This document shows positions 56,362 through 64,000 of a stretch of DNA of 64,000 nucleotides, one piece after another. The stretch spans positions 1 to 64,000 of the forward strand of contig JBCBBT010000009.1 in the NCBI GenBank assembly GCA_038531315.1, in the 5' to 3' direction. Within the stretch, counting starts at the first letter, position 1, and every line of letters starts with the position of its first letter. Below the pieces are notes generated by a model. That model had not been told where the DNA came from, made no database searches, and worked only from the letters and a program-made list of their open reading frames with translations. This stretch comes from JAJFFW01 sp038531315 (GTDB lineage Bacteria; Pseudomonadota; Alphaproteobacteria; Caulobacterales; Parvularculaceae). A program made the translations under genes and the position numbers.

Positions 56362-58290
56362 ATGACCTTTTCCATCGCCAAATTTCTCACCGTCGCCGTG
56401 CTCGGCTCTGCGCTTGCAGCGTGCGGTGGCGATGATCCGGGGACCAGCGCGCCCGCCCCTGTGGAAGCCGTTGCCCCAAGCGAGAAAGCGCAAGTTGATC
56501 CGTCAACGGCGTTTCTTGAGATGGCCGCCCGCCATGCGAGCGCATATCTTGCAGAATATCCCGAAGGCGCAACCCAGCTCGGCGTCAGCCCGGAAATCGC
56601 CGGCGCCGATTACGCCAGTCGGCTTGCGGGCTACGGATTTGACGCGAGCGAAAAAGCGCGCGAGTTGAACGAGCAATTTGCACAAGAGTTGCGCAGTTTT
56701 TCCCGCGACGATCTCACCGGCACGGCGCAGGCGACCTATGACGTTCTGAACAACGCCTACAACCTCGCTTCGCGGCGCAACGCCTTCCCGTTCGGCGGCG
56801 CGACGCCCGCCGGCGGCGCCGTCCCGCAGGTCGGCGCCATTTGGGCGGTCTCGCCATATCTGGTGACGCAGCTGACAGGTCCGCATCTCTACATCCCCCG
56901 TATGCTACAAACACAGCACGCGGTCGCATCAAAGAGCGACGTCGAGGCGTATCTGTCTCGCCTAGAAGACTTCGGGCGCGCGTTTGATGAAATCATTGAG
57001 ACCATCAACTCCGACGCCGCCGCCGGCGTAACGCCGCCGTATTTTTCGATCGAAGGCGTGATCGGATCGGCGCAAGCCTTGCGCGCGCCGGCGCCGAGCG
57101 AGCATCCGCTGGTGACGGCGTTGACCGGAAAAATGGCGCTCCTCAATGACGTCGATGAAGAGGCCCAGGCCGCCTACGCGGCGCAGGCGATCGCGCATGT
57201 GGAAAATGTCGTCTATCCCGCCTATGCGCGCCTTGAAGCCACGATGGAAAACCTTCTGCCGCAAGCCGGAACCGACGCAGGGGTCTGGCGGCTTGGCCCG
57301 GAAGGCGAGGCTTTCTACCAGATGGCGCTCGACGCCTACGGCGCCGGCGGGATGAGCGGCGATGAGGTGCATGAGCTTGGTCTTTCCGAGGTGGCGCGGA
57401 TCACCGCGGAAATGGACGCCATCCTGAAAGGGGAAGGTCTTACGGAGGGCGCTGTATCCGAGCGCCTTGCAATTTTGAATGAGCGGCCCGGCGCGGTTTA
57501 TCCAAATGACGATCCCGGCCGCGAGGTTTTGTTGGCTTCCTTGCGTGAACAGGTCGCCGAAATCATGGCGCTTGCCCCGGACTGGTTCGGCGCCCTGCCG
57601 AAACAGAAAGTCGAAGTCCGGCGCATTCCCGTTTACGAGCAGGACTCATCGCCCGGCGGGTATTATTCCGGTCCGTCGCTCGACGGCGAGCGCCCCGGCA
57701 TCTACTGGATCAACTTGAAGAACACAGCGGACAACCCAAAGCTTGGCCTGAAAACGCTGACCTATCATGAAGCGGTGCCGGGCCATCACTTTCAGATATC
57801 TCTGCAGCGCGCGATCAGCGACATGCCGTTGATGCGCAATCTGCTTTCTTATTCTGAATTTTCCGAAGGCTGGGCGCTTTACGGCGAGGCGCTCGCCAAG
57901 GAAATGGGTATGTATGCGGATGATCCGCTCGGCGACCTCGGGCGCCTGCAGGCGGAAATTTTCCGCGCCGCGCGCCTCGTCGTCGATACGGGGCTGCATC
58001 ACAAGCGTTGGAGCCGTGAAGAAGCGATTGATTACATGGTCGCCGCCACCGGCGAGACGCGCGCTTCGGTCACCCGGGAAGTCGAACGCTACGCCGCCGT
58101 GCCCGGGCAGGCCTGTTCCTACAAGCTCGGCATGCTGCGTATCCAGGCGATGCGCGCCGAAGCGGAAGCCGAGCTTGGCGATGCATTCGACATTCAGGAG
58201 TTTCACGATCAGGTCCTCCTCTCCGGCGCCATGCCGATGGAGGTTTTGGCCGCGCGCATTGATCAATGGATCGCCTCGAAGAAGGCTTAG
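56362..58290 (+). CDS. DUF885 family lipoprotein, probable zinc metallopeptidase
   Basis: The 642-residue protein has a lipoprotein signal (lipobox LAAC, Cys21). It continues with the DUF885 fold: a mostly helical M32/M3-like body with the zinc motif TYHEAVPGHHFQISLQ (HExxxGHH) near residue 475 and a downstream Glu in FSEGWALYGEALAKEMG as third ligand. The C-terminal ERYAAVPGQACSYKLGM is conserved. Such proteins are thought to act as periplasmic carboxypeptidases or dipeptidases. It stands alone between the pnp terminator and a convergent transporter gene whose stop is adjacent. Confidence 0.88.
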   Translation: MTFSIAKFLTVAVLGSALAACGGDDPGTSAPAPVEAVAPSEKAQVDPSTAFLEMAARHASAYLAEYPEGATQLGVSPEIAGADYASRLAGYGFDASEKARELNEQFAQELRSFSRDDLTGTAQATYDVLNNAYNLASRRNAFPFGGATPAGGAVPQVGAIWAVSPYLVTQLTGPHLYIPRMLQTQHAVASKSDVEAYLSRLEDFGRAFDEIIETINSDAAAGVTPPYFSIEGVIGSAQALRAPAPSEHPLVTALTGKMALLNDVDEEAQAAYAAQAIAHVENVVYPAYARLEATMENLLPQAGTDAGVWRLGPEGEAFYQMALDAYGAGGMSGDEVHELGLSEVARITAEMDAILKGEGLTEGAVSERLAILNERPGAVYPNDDPGREVLLASLREQVAEIMALAPDWFGALPKQKVEVRRIPVYEQDSSPGGYYSGPSLDGERPGIYWINLKNTADNPKLGLKTLTYHEAVPGHHFQISLQRAISDMPLMRNLLSYSEFSEGWALYGEALAKEMGMYADDPLGDLGRLQAEIFRAARLVVDTGLHHKRWSREEAIDYMVAATGETRASVTREVERYAAVPGQACSYKLGMLRIQAMRAEAEAELGDAFDIQEFHDQVLLSGAMPMEVLAARIDQWIASKKA

Positions 58291-59157
58291 TTACTGACCC
58301 AGTTGCATCATCGCGAGACCGGCGGCGAGAACCGTCGCAGCGGCGATGCGGCGCGGGCCGAAGCCTTCCCTTAAAAACGCCCAGCCGAGCAGCGCGGCGA
58401 ACAGCACTGAGGTTTCACGCAGGGCGGTCACAAAAGCTGTTTCCGTCAGAGTAAAGGCAATGATCGCTGCGCCGTAGGAAAACGCGCCAGCGATCCCGCC
58501 GAGGACGCCGTTCTTTAACTGCGGGCGAATGCTCTCCATCAGCCGGCCGCGGCGCGCATAGACAGCCGCCGCCGTCACGCCGATCCAGTCGAACAAAAAG
58601 AGCCAAACAACAAACGTGAACGGCGAGGGCATGGCGCGCGCAACGCTGGCGTCAATCACCGAGTAAAGCGCGACGCCGACCGCCGTCGCCCCGGCCCAGA
58701 ACAAGGCGATCCGGTCAAGGCGCGCGGCGTCAAGCGTCGCCGCTGACGGCAACGCAAAGACAATCAGAGCGAGGCTCGCGATCAAGAGGCCGGCGATTGA
58801 GACAGGCGCCAATGCTTCATTCAGTACAAGGAAGGCGAGCGCAGCGGTCAGGGTTGGCGCAAGGCCGCGCATGACCGGAAACACAAGAGAAAGATCGCCG
58901 CGATGCAGCGCCTTGATCATGGCGAACTGATAAATCCAGTGGACCATGACGGCGATAGCGAGATTGTCCCACAAGTCGCGCGGCGGCGCGGGCACGAAGG
59001 GTGCAATCGGCGCGACGGTCAGCGCCATTGAGACCGCCAGCACCATGCGCGTCGTCAGGACGTCGCCCCCGCGTTTAACCGCAAAATTGGCGAGCGCGAC
59101 GGTGACCGCTGAAAACAGGCTGAGCGCAAGCGGTGTGAGGGTGTGATCGATAGACAA
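58291..59157 (-). CDS. EamA-family (DMT) transporter
   Basis: The 288-residue protein has ten transmembrane helices in two EamA repeats (MIKALHRGDLSLVFPVMRGLAPTLTAALAFLVLNEAL in the first; AFVTALRETSVLFAALLGWAFLREGF in the second; both carry the family's RGLxPxxxA / RExSVLFAAxxGWxxLxE pattern). The start is TTG at 59157 with AGGA upstream. Substrate is unknown; the family exports metabolites such as amino acids and nucleosides. Its stop abuts the DUF885 gene without a gap. Confidence 0.9.
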   Translation of the reverse strand: MSIDHTLTPLALSLFSAVTVALANFAVKRGGDVLTTRMVLAVSMALTVAPIAPFVPAPPRDLWDNLAIAVMVHWIYQFAMIKALHRGDLSLVFPVMRGLAPTLTAALAFLVLNEALAPVSIAGLLIASLALIVFALPSAATLDAARLDRIALFWAGATAVGVALYSVIDASVARAMPSPFTFVVWLFLFDWIGVTAAAVYARRGRLMESIRPQLKNGVLGGIAGAFSYGAAIIAFTLTETAFVTALRETSVLFAALLGWAFLREGFGPRRIAAATVLAAGLAMMQLGQ

Positions 59158-59241
59158 GGCGCATCCTGTGACTTTCCGGCGATGCTAGACGGGCGGGGCG
59201 CTTTGTCCATGATAGAGGGCAGAAGCCGGAGCTGAGCGCCA

Positions 59242-59859
59242 ATGACAAACCCGCTGCAAAATCGCGTAACCCCGTTTGGCGAGATTATTGCGGTTCCCTC
59301 GCGCGGCGCGTTGATGGGCAATCGCGGCGGGCGAATTCACGATCCGCAAACGCGCAGGCTGAAAAACCGCCGATGGGCGTCGAAGCAATGGATTTCCTGC
59401 CGCCTCAACTTTAAAGGGCGTCAGAGAAAGGTCATGGGCGCTGGGTATACGGAGCTTTTCTTTCTCGATGAAGCGACCGCGCTCGCCGCCGGCCACCGGC
59501 CCTGTTTTGAGTGCCGCCGCAAGGATGCGGTATGGTTTGCGGACTGCTGGGCGGACGGAGCGGGCCCCCGTCCGCGCGCGGGAGAGATGGACCGTGTTCT
59601 TCACCGGGAGCGTCTCGACGGCCGGTTGCAGCGCCGCTGCGAGGCGGCTTGTGAAACGCTGCCGCCCGGCGTCATCATCGCCCTTGAAGATGAGGCCTAT
59701 CTTCTTGGCGACGAGGCCATGCGGCGTTGGTCGCCGGCCGGTTACGGCGCGCCCGGCCGCCGCGCTAAAGGCGTCGTCAGTGTCCTGACGCCGCCTTCTA
59801 TCGTGCGCGCGCTCGTCGCCGGCTATGCGCCGCTTATCGCCGAGCCTGATCCGGCCTAG
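59242..59859 (+). CDS. Conserved protein with Ada-like RPCxxC zinc motif
   Basis: The 205-residue cytosolic protein has a conserved-looking start (QNRVTPFGEIIAVPSRGALMGNRGG) and then WISCRLNFKGRQRK ... ELFFLDEATALAAGHRPCFECRRKD. The second half parallels the zinc domain of Ada, which reads FF-x-A-x-AGFRPCKRCRPD, with Cys88 and Cys91 as the RPCxxC pair and Cys53 as a possible third ligand; the fourth could be His33. The Ada CxxxC is not complete. The function of this family is unknown; DNA binding or repair is a hypothesis. It is divergent from the EamA gene; its stop overlaps that of the DUF4199 gene. Confidence 0.75.
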   Translation: MTNPLQNRVTPFGEIIAVPSRGALMGNRGGRIHDPQTRRLKNRRWASKQWISCRLNFKGRQRKVMGAGYTELFFLDEATALAAGHRPCFECRRKDAVWFADCWADGAGPRPRAGEMDRVLHRERLDGRLQRRCEAACETLPPGVIIALEDEAYLLGDEAMRRWSPAGYGAPGRRAKGVVSVLTPPSIVRALVAGYAPLIAEPDPA

Positions 59860-60383
59860 CGCATGGGCAGGAACTTCTCGTTGCGAAGCAACGCCGCTGA
59901 AACCAGCGCCACCAGAAAGCCGACGGGAAAGATCTCAAGGAACGTGATCGGCATCCGGTAGAGCGGCTTTGCGTAGTTTTCCTTCATTGCTTCCATTTTC
60001 ACGCGTTGTGCGGCGAGGGCTTCCGGCGTCGCGCCTTTGGCTTTTTGCTGCTCTAAAACCGTCTCGGTGTACTGATCGATAAACGCATAATCGGTCGCCG
60101 CCAGATGCGCCTCCCAGCCAATGACGTAAACAAAGCCTGCAACGACGGAAATCCCGACGCCAAGTTTCGCCGCGGTCCAGAATGAGATGACGCCGCCCAG
60201 CGTCTTGTCGCGGTATTGCTTGATCGCGATGAAGATCAGGCTGACCGCGAGCAGCATGATGAGATAGCCCATCAACTGTGACGCGCCGAAGCCTTCCCCG
60301 CTGCTGACCGCATAGCCGATTATAATCGTTGCGATAACGATGGCGCCGACAATCGCGCCGTAAACAAGCATTGTCCTAATCAT
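59856..60383 (-). CDS. DUF4199 membrane protein
   Basis: The 175-residue protein starts after GAGAGGG. It has four membrane spans: VYGAIVGAIVIATIIIGYAV, LMGYLIMLLAVSLIFIAI, then the family loop KQYRDKTLGGVISFWTAAKLG, VGISVVAGFVYVIGWE, a long soluble segment (EAMKENYAKPL), and FPVGFLVALVSAALL. In many bacteria DUF4199 genes follow LuxR-type regulators as here (115 bp upstream, same strand), suggesting a shared signalling role of unknown nature. Confidence 0.85.
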   Translation of the reverse strand: MIRTMLVYGAIVGAIVIATIIIGYAVSSGEGFGASQLMGYLIMLLAVSLIFIAIKQYRDKTLGGVISFWTAAKLGVGISVVAGFVYVIGWEAHLAATDYAFIDQYTETVLEQQKAKGATPEALAAQRVKMEAMKENYAKPLYRMPITFLEIFPVGFLVALVSAALLRNEKFLPMR

Positions 60384-60498
60384 GTCGCCCTCTCTTTTTT
60401 TAGCGCTGTTCAAGGCCTTCACCCTGCCGCCGCCGCGCCCCGCTTTACCATCGCCCAAATGGGTGATTTCAGCAAAATCAGCCCTTTAGAGGACGTCG

Positions 60499-60912
60499 TC
60501 AGGCGATAATGCTGAGGGCGCGCGCTTTCTGGACCGCTTGCGTGCGGCGTTCGACGCCGAGCTTTTCATAGAGTTTTGAAAGGTGGGTTTTGATCGTGTT
60601 CGGCGACACATCGAGATTGCGGGCAATTTCCTTGTTCGAGTGTCCCTCGGCCAACAGCCCCAACACTTCGAGTTCGCGCGGACTGACGCCCAAGGAGCGG
60701 ATGGCGGCGTCATTGCGCTCGAAGGTCTCCGCCGGCGGCGTTCGCGTCAGCCGCACGCCGACCCACAGGCCAAGGCCGGTAAAAAAGATCGCGATCAGCG
60801 CGATATAAGTTTGCGTTGCGTACAGCTTCAGCGCGTAGCGGTATTCGATCTGGTCGAGGATAATGGCGCCGAGCGCTACCGCGGCGCCGTAGAGAATAAT
60901 CGCCCGCCGCAT
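60499..60912 (-). CDS. Membrane-anchored LuxR-type HTH regulator
   Basis: The 137-residue protein has two N-terminal transmembrane helices (IILYGAAVALGAIILDQI; YIALIAIFFTGLGLWVGV) and no receiver domain. A GerE/LuxR helix-turn-helix follows (residues 75-130: LGVSPRELEVLGLLAEGHSNKEIARNLDVSPNTIKTHLSKLYEKLGV, with NTIKTHLSKLYEKL as recognition helix). Transcriptional activation from the membrane is implied. It starts 11 bp after coaBC and precedes the DUF4199 gene, its probable target or partner. Confidence 0.88.
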   Translation of the reverse strand: MRRAIILYGAAVALGAIILDQIEYRYALKLYATQTYIALIAIFFTGLGLWVGVRLTRTPPAETFERNDAAIRSLGVSPRELEVLGLLAEGHSNKEIARNLDVSPNTIKTHLSKLYEKLGVERRTQAVQKARALSIIA

Positions 60913-60923
60913 GAAACGCCGAA

Positions 60924-62159
60924 CTACTCGGCCGCCGCCGCTGTCGCCGGCCCGCCGCCGGAAAGCGCATCGGCGATCCGTATGGCGAGGCGCTCTGCGA
61001 CGGCGTCTTTCGACATTTGCGGCCAGTGTTCTTCGCCCGCATCGCTGATCACGATCACCGCGTTTTGCTCACCGCCCATCGCACAATGGGCGCCGTGCGA
61101 TACATCGTTTGCAACGATCCAGTCGCATCCCTTGCGCGCGCGTTTCGACGTCGCATGGGCGACGACGTCGTTGGTCTCCGCCGCAAAGCCGATCACGAGC
61201 GCTGGCCGGCCGGGGCCCATCCGGGCGATCGTTTTCAAAATGTCCGGGTTTTCCGCAAGGGGAAGGCTTGAAAGCCCGCCGCGCTCTTTTTTGATCTTTT
61301 GCTCGGTTTCGATTTCAGGGCGATAGTCGGCGACCGCGGCGCAAAATATTGCGCAATCGGCCGGCAGGCTCGCCTCGGTTGCGGCCATCATCTCGCGGGC
61401 CGTCTCGACACGGATGGTTTTTACCCCGTGTGGGTCTGGCAATGCCGTCGGGCCGGAGACAAGCGTAACGTCGCCGCCGGCGCGCGCCAGCGCTTTGGCG
61501 AGCGCATAGCCTTGCTTGCCCGATGAGCGATTAGCGATATAGCGCACCGGATCCAGCGGCTCGTGCGTTGGCCCCGCCGTCAGGAGGAGCCGCTTGCCCG
61601 CAAGCGGGCCGCCCGTGAGCGCCGCCAGCCGCGCTTCGACGGCGTCTGCTATATGGTCCGGCTCGCTCATCCGCCCCGGGCCGAATTCGCCGCACGCCAT
61701 GTCGCCCTCATCGGGCCCGATCATTTCAATACCGTCGTTGAGCAATTGGCGCAGATTGCGCTGTGTCGCCGGATGCGCCCACATCCGCACATTCATCGCT
61801 GGCGCCATCATGACGGGTTTGTCCGTCGCGAGCAGCGCCGTTGACGCAAGATCTCCCGCCAGGCCGCCAGCGGCTTTCGCCATAAGGTCGGCCGTCGCCG
61901 GCGCCACAACCACGAGATCGGCGGCGCGCGACAGCTCAATATGGCCCATTTCGGTTTCGTCGGTCAGGTCGAACAGATCGGTGTAGCATTTATCGCCGGA
62001 AAGGGCGGATACGGATAATGGCGTTATAAATTCGCCGCCGCCGCGCGTCAGGATCGCGCGCACGGAAATACCGCGACGCGACAGCGTGCGAATAAGCTCA
62101 AGGCTCTTATAGGCGGCGATCCCGCCGCCGATGATCAGTAACACCGAGTTTGCGTGCAT
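60924..62159 (-). CDS. coaBC: Bifunctional phosphopantothenoylcysteine decarboxylase/synthase
   Basis: CoaBC makes 4'-phosphopantetheine for coenzyme A: CoaB joins phosphopantothenate and Cys with CTP, CoaC decarboxylates. The 411-residue protein has the flavin domain (LLIIGGGIAAYKSLELIR, the active-site His region PAMNVRMWAHPA, and Cys in GDMACGEFGPGRM). The CoaB domain has LLTAGPTHEPLDPVRYIANRSSGKQGYALA (motif PVRYIANRSSGKQG) and DVVAHATSKRARKGCDWIVANDV. It may be cotranscribed with the LuxR gene 11 bp downstream. Separated from ubiB by one opposite-strand gene. Confidence 0.96.
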   Translation of the reverse strand: MHANSVLLIIGGGIAAYKSLELIRTLSRRGISVRAILTRGGGEFITPLSVSALSGDKCYTDLFDLTDETEMGHIELSRAADLVVVAPATADLMAKAAGGLAGDLASTALLATDKPVMMAPAMNVRMWAHPATQRNLRQLLNDGIEMIGPDEGDMACGEFGPGRMSEPDHIADAVEARLAALTGGPLAGKRLLLTAGPTHEPLDPVRYIANRSSGKQGYALAKALARAGGDVTLVSGPTALPDPHGVKTIRVETAREMMAATEASLPADCAIFCAAVADYRPEIETEQKIKKERGGLSSLPLAENPDILKTIARMGPGRPALVIGFAAETNDVVAHATSKRARKGCDWIVANDVSHGAHCAMGGEQNAVIVISDAGEEHWPQMSKDAVAERLAIRIADALSGGGPATAAAAE

Positions 62160-62311
62160 AATCCCATTGTGTAGCCCATATTCACGCTGCTCTCAAACGC
62201 TGCGACCGGGCTGCGCCGCACCGCCGGTCGCCCATTAACGCCGTCTTAAAGGAGGCTTTTTATGCTGGCGTAAATTAACGAATTTAAAAGAATTTCAAGA
62301 GGGCTCATTAA

Positions 62312-62617
62312 ATGACGAGGGCGATTGCGGCCGCGAGCTTGGCCGTTTTAGCGGCGGCGTGCGCGGCGGGAAAAGACAAGACGGCGGCTACACCGACACA
62401 GGACGGTGAAGCGCTTCGCGCAGAGGTTGAAAAAATTGTGAGAAGCTATGCAGACGATCCGCTGGCGCGCGTCTCGATCACCAAAAATGTCAGCAACGGC
62501 GTTTGCGGCGATGTCGCGACCCGCGGCGAAACCAGAGCCTTTTATGCTGACTTTGTCGATGGCGAGGCGTTTTTTGCGGACGGTTACATGGACGCGGTGG
62601 TCGAAGCGGCGTGCTAG
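62312..62617 (+). CDS. Small lipoprotein, hypothetical
   Basis: The 101-residue product has a lipoprotein signal with lipobox LAAAC (Cys17). A short linker and a mature domain with EALRAEVEKIVRSYADDPLARVSI, two Cys (VCGD; final EAAC), and aromatic/acidic FYADFVDGEAFFADGYMD follow. The two mature Cys may pair. It is alone on the plus strand between coaBC and ubiB, both on minus. No family is recognised. A weak AAGAGGGC precedes the ATG. Confidence 0.68.
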   Translation: MTRAIAAASLAVLAAACAAGKDKTAATPTQDGEALRAEVEKIVRSYADDPLARVSITKNVSNGVCGDVATRGETRAFYADFVDGEAFFADGYMDAVVEAAC

Positions 62618-62644
62618 CGCGCCGTCTTTCGCGCTGTTGATCGG

Positions 62645-64000
62645 TTAGCCGCCCCAGAAAATCGCTGCGGCGAGCGCGACCATTGCCGCGCCGACAAACC
62701 ATAAGGCGCCGCGGGTCATGCGGCCTTCGCGCGACAGGGCTTTTGCAAGATCGCTTGTCGTCTGCTCGGAAAGCCCAAGCCGGTCATCGGAAATCCGTTC
62801 CGAGGCGCGGGCAATCTTTTCGACATAATCAGGCAGATGCGGCGCGATATCGGCGGCCTTGAAAGCGGCGGTGCGTAGCCGTTCAAGCTGACGGCGCGGC
62901 CCGATTTCGGTCTCAAGATAACTGCGCACAATCGGCGTCGCCGTATCCCACATGTTGATTTCCGCATCGAGCATGCGCGCCACGCCTTCGACGCAAACCA
63001 TGGTCCGCTGCAACAGGACGAGTTCCGGGCGCAGATGCATGTCGAACAATTCGGTCACGTCAAAGAGCTGTTGCAGGACCCGGCTCATATCAATCGATTT
63101 TGCGTTTTGTCCGAAAAGCGGCTCGCCGACCGAGCGCAGCGCCTGCGCAAAGGCGTCAACCGAATGATGCGCCGGCACATAGCCGGCGTCGAAATGGGCT
63201 TGCGCCGTATGCTGATAGTCTCGCAGAACAAAGCCATGCAGAATTTGCGCGAATGTATTGCGCGCCTTGGCGTCGAGACGGCCCATGATGCCGAAATCAA
63301 TCAACACAAGCCGGCCCGCGTCGTCGACCATCAGATTGCCCTGATGCATGTCCGCGTGAAAAAAGCCCTCATGCAGCGCCTGGGTCAAAAAAAGCTGCAT
63401 GATCTTGCGCGCGAGTGCTTTTTTGTCGACGCCGCGTTCTTCAAGGGCTGCAAGATTGCTCACCGGCACAGCGTCAATCCACGAAAGGGTCAACACGCGC
63501 CGCGCCGACAATGACCAGTGAACGTCGGGGCAGATAATATCTTCTTTGGTCTTGAGACTTTCAGAAATCGCTGAGGCGGCGCCGGCTTCCATGCGTAGAT
63601 CAAGTTCGACCGCCGCCGACTCGCGCAGCGTGTCGATGAATTTCACAGGCTCAAGGCGGCGCGCGCTCCGCGAGAGCGCTTCGACGGCGCGGGCGGCGCG
63701 CGCAAAGGCGCGAAAATCCTGGCCGGCAATCTCTTCAATGCGGGGGCGGAGCACTTTGACGGCAACGCTCTCGCCAGTTGGCAGCGTCGCCTTGTGGACC
63801 TGCGCAATCGAGGCGGCGGCGATCGCGTCGGAGAACTCTCCAAAAAGCGTCTCGCTCGGCGCGCCGAGCGCGCGCGCCAGCTCTTTTTTGGCCTCCGCGG
63901 TTGAAAATGGCGGCATCCGGTCTTGCAGCCGGCCAAGGTCGCGCGCCATGTCAAAGCCGATCACATCCGGGCGCGTCGCCATGAACTGGCCGAGCTTCAC
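62645..64000 (-). CDS. ubiB: UbiB atypical kinase/ATPase, 5' end outside window
   Basis: UbiB (ADCK/COQ8 family) supports ubiquinone synthesis as a membrane ATPase. The 451 visible residues lack the N-terminus beyond the right edge; the sequence enters at the KxGQ motif (KLGQFMATRPDVIG). It shows the Ala-rich loop IAAASIAQVHKA in place of a P-loop, the Lys in VAVKVLRPR, the catalytic HADMHQGNLMVDD and metal-binding LIDFGIMGRL, and one or two C-terminal membrane segments (ALWFVGAAMVALAAAIFW). The residues are all typical. ubiE usually lies upstream, beyond the window. Confidence 0.95.
   Translation of the reverse strand: MKLGQFMATRPDVIGFDMARDLGRLQDRMPPFSTAEAKKELARALGAPSETLFGEFSDAIAAASIAQVHKATLPTGESVAVKVLRPRIEEIAGQDFRAFARAARAVEALSRSARRLEPVKFIDTLRESAAVELDLRMEAGAASAISESLKTKEDIICPDVHWSLSARRVLTLSWIDAVPVSNLAALEERGVDKKALARKIMQLFLTQALHEGFFHADMHQGNLMVDDAGRLVLIDFGIMGRLDAKARNTFAQILHGFVLRDYQHTAQAHFDAGYVPAHHSVDAFAQALRSVGEPLFGQNAKSIDMSRVLQQLFDVTELFDMHLRPELVLLQRTMVCVEGVARMLDAEINMWDTATPIVRSYLETEIGPRRQLERLRTAAFKAADIAPHLPDYVEKIARASERISDDRLGLSEQTTSDLAKALSREGRMTRGALWFVGAAMVALAAAIFWGG

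Overview
This 64 kb window is chromosomal DNA from a GC-rich Alphaproteobacterium. The gene orders hisB-hisH-hisA-hisF-hisE, miaB-phoH-ybeY-corC-lnt-XRE-metK-trmB, rimP-nusA-ylxR-infB-rbfA-truB-rpsO-pnp and ubiB-coaBC are alphaproteobacterial. TonB-dependent receptors, SelO, TtcA, a CE15-type esterase and a VPLPA-CTERM protein fit an aerobic, probably aquatic, Hyphomonadaceae/Parvularculaceae-like organism. That lineage is an inference from gene content only. I see no rRNA, tRNA, CRISPR array, insertion sequence or prophage.

Layout. 1-9.6 kb (mostly minus strand): envelope functions, namely an exported beta-helix protein, a Sel1/peptidoglycan-binding protein, a TusA-like protein, a large TonB-dependent receptor with three palindromes upstream, and a slipin/NfeD membrane-proteostasis operon. 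9.7-12 kb (plus): a four-gene operon DUF2141 / DUF2306 / membrane protein / winged-helix regulator with a palindrome in its promoter. 12-14.4 kb: a VPLPA-CTERM protein, a gene-free stretch with degenerate tandem repeats, and threonine ammonia-lyase. 14.6-20.4 kb: SelO, an ABA4-like membrane pair, an uncharacterised proteasome-fold Ntn hydrolase with a small partner gene, and hslV without an adjacent hslU. 20.4-36.8 kb (plus): histidine genes interrupted by a paralogous pair of secreted four-Cys proteins and by a CYTH-CHAD protein, then RNA-modification, ribosome-maturation and envelope genes and metK. 36.9-41 kb: ttcA, two membrane-protein genes on the other strand, and a glycosyltransferase/sulfotransferase pair. 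41-56.3 kb: the translation and RNA-decay supercluster from rimP to pnp, with photolyase, a TrpF-like protein, a GNAT enzyme, an outer-membrane barrel and an SDR inserted. 56.3-64 kb: a DUF885 lipoprotein peptidase, an EamA transporter, a protein with an Ada-like Cys motif, a membrane-tethered LuxR regulator with DUF4199, coaBC, and ubiB running off the right edge.

Most interesting: the gene at 18057-19340 starts Met-Thr and, counting that Thr as 1, has AADS with Asp at exactly 17 and a Lys at 36 in a KLFPL context. This matches the Thr1/Asp17/Lys33 catalytic layout of proteasome beta subunits and HslV, inside a protein more than twice their length. It has its own downstream partner gene and lies about 0.5 kb from a genuine hslV that lacks its usual ATPase neighbour. 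Other points worth checking are the tandem four-Cys secreted proteins, the Ada-like Cys protein, the promoter-plus-terminator leader before rimP-nusA-infB, and the operator-like palindromes before the TonB receptor and the DUF2306 operon.
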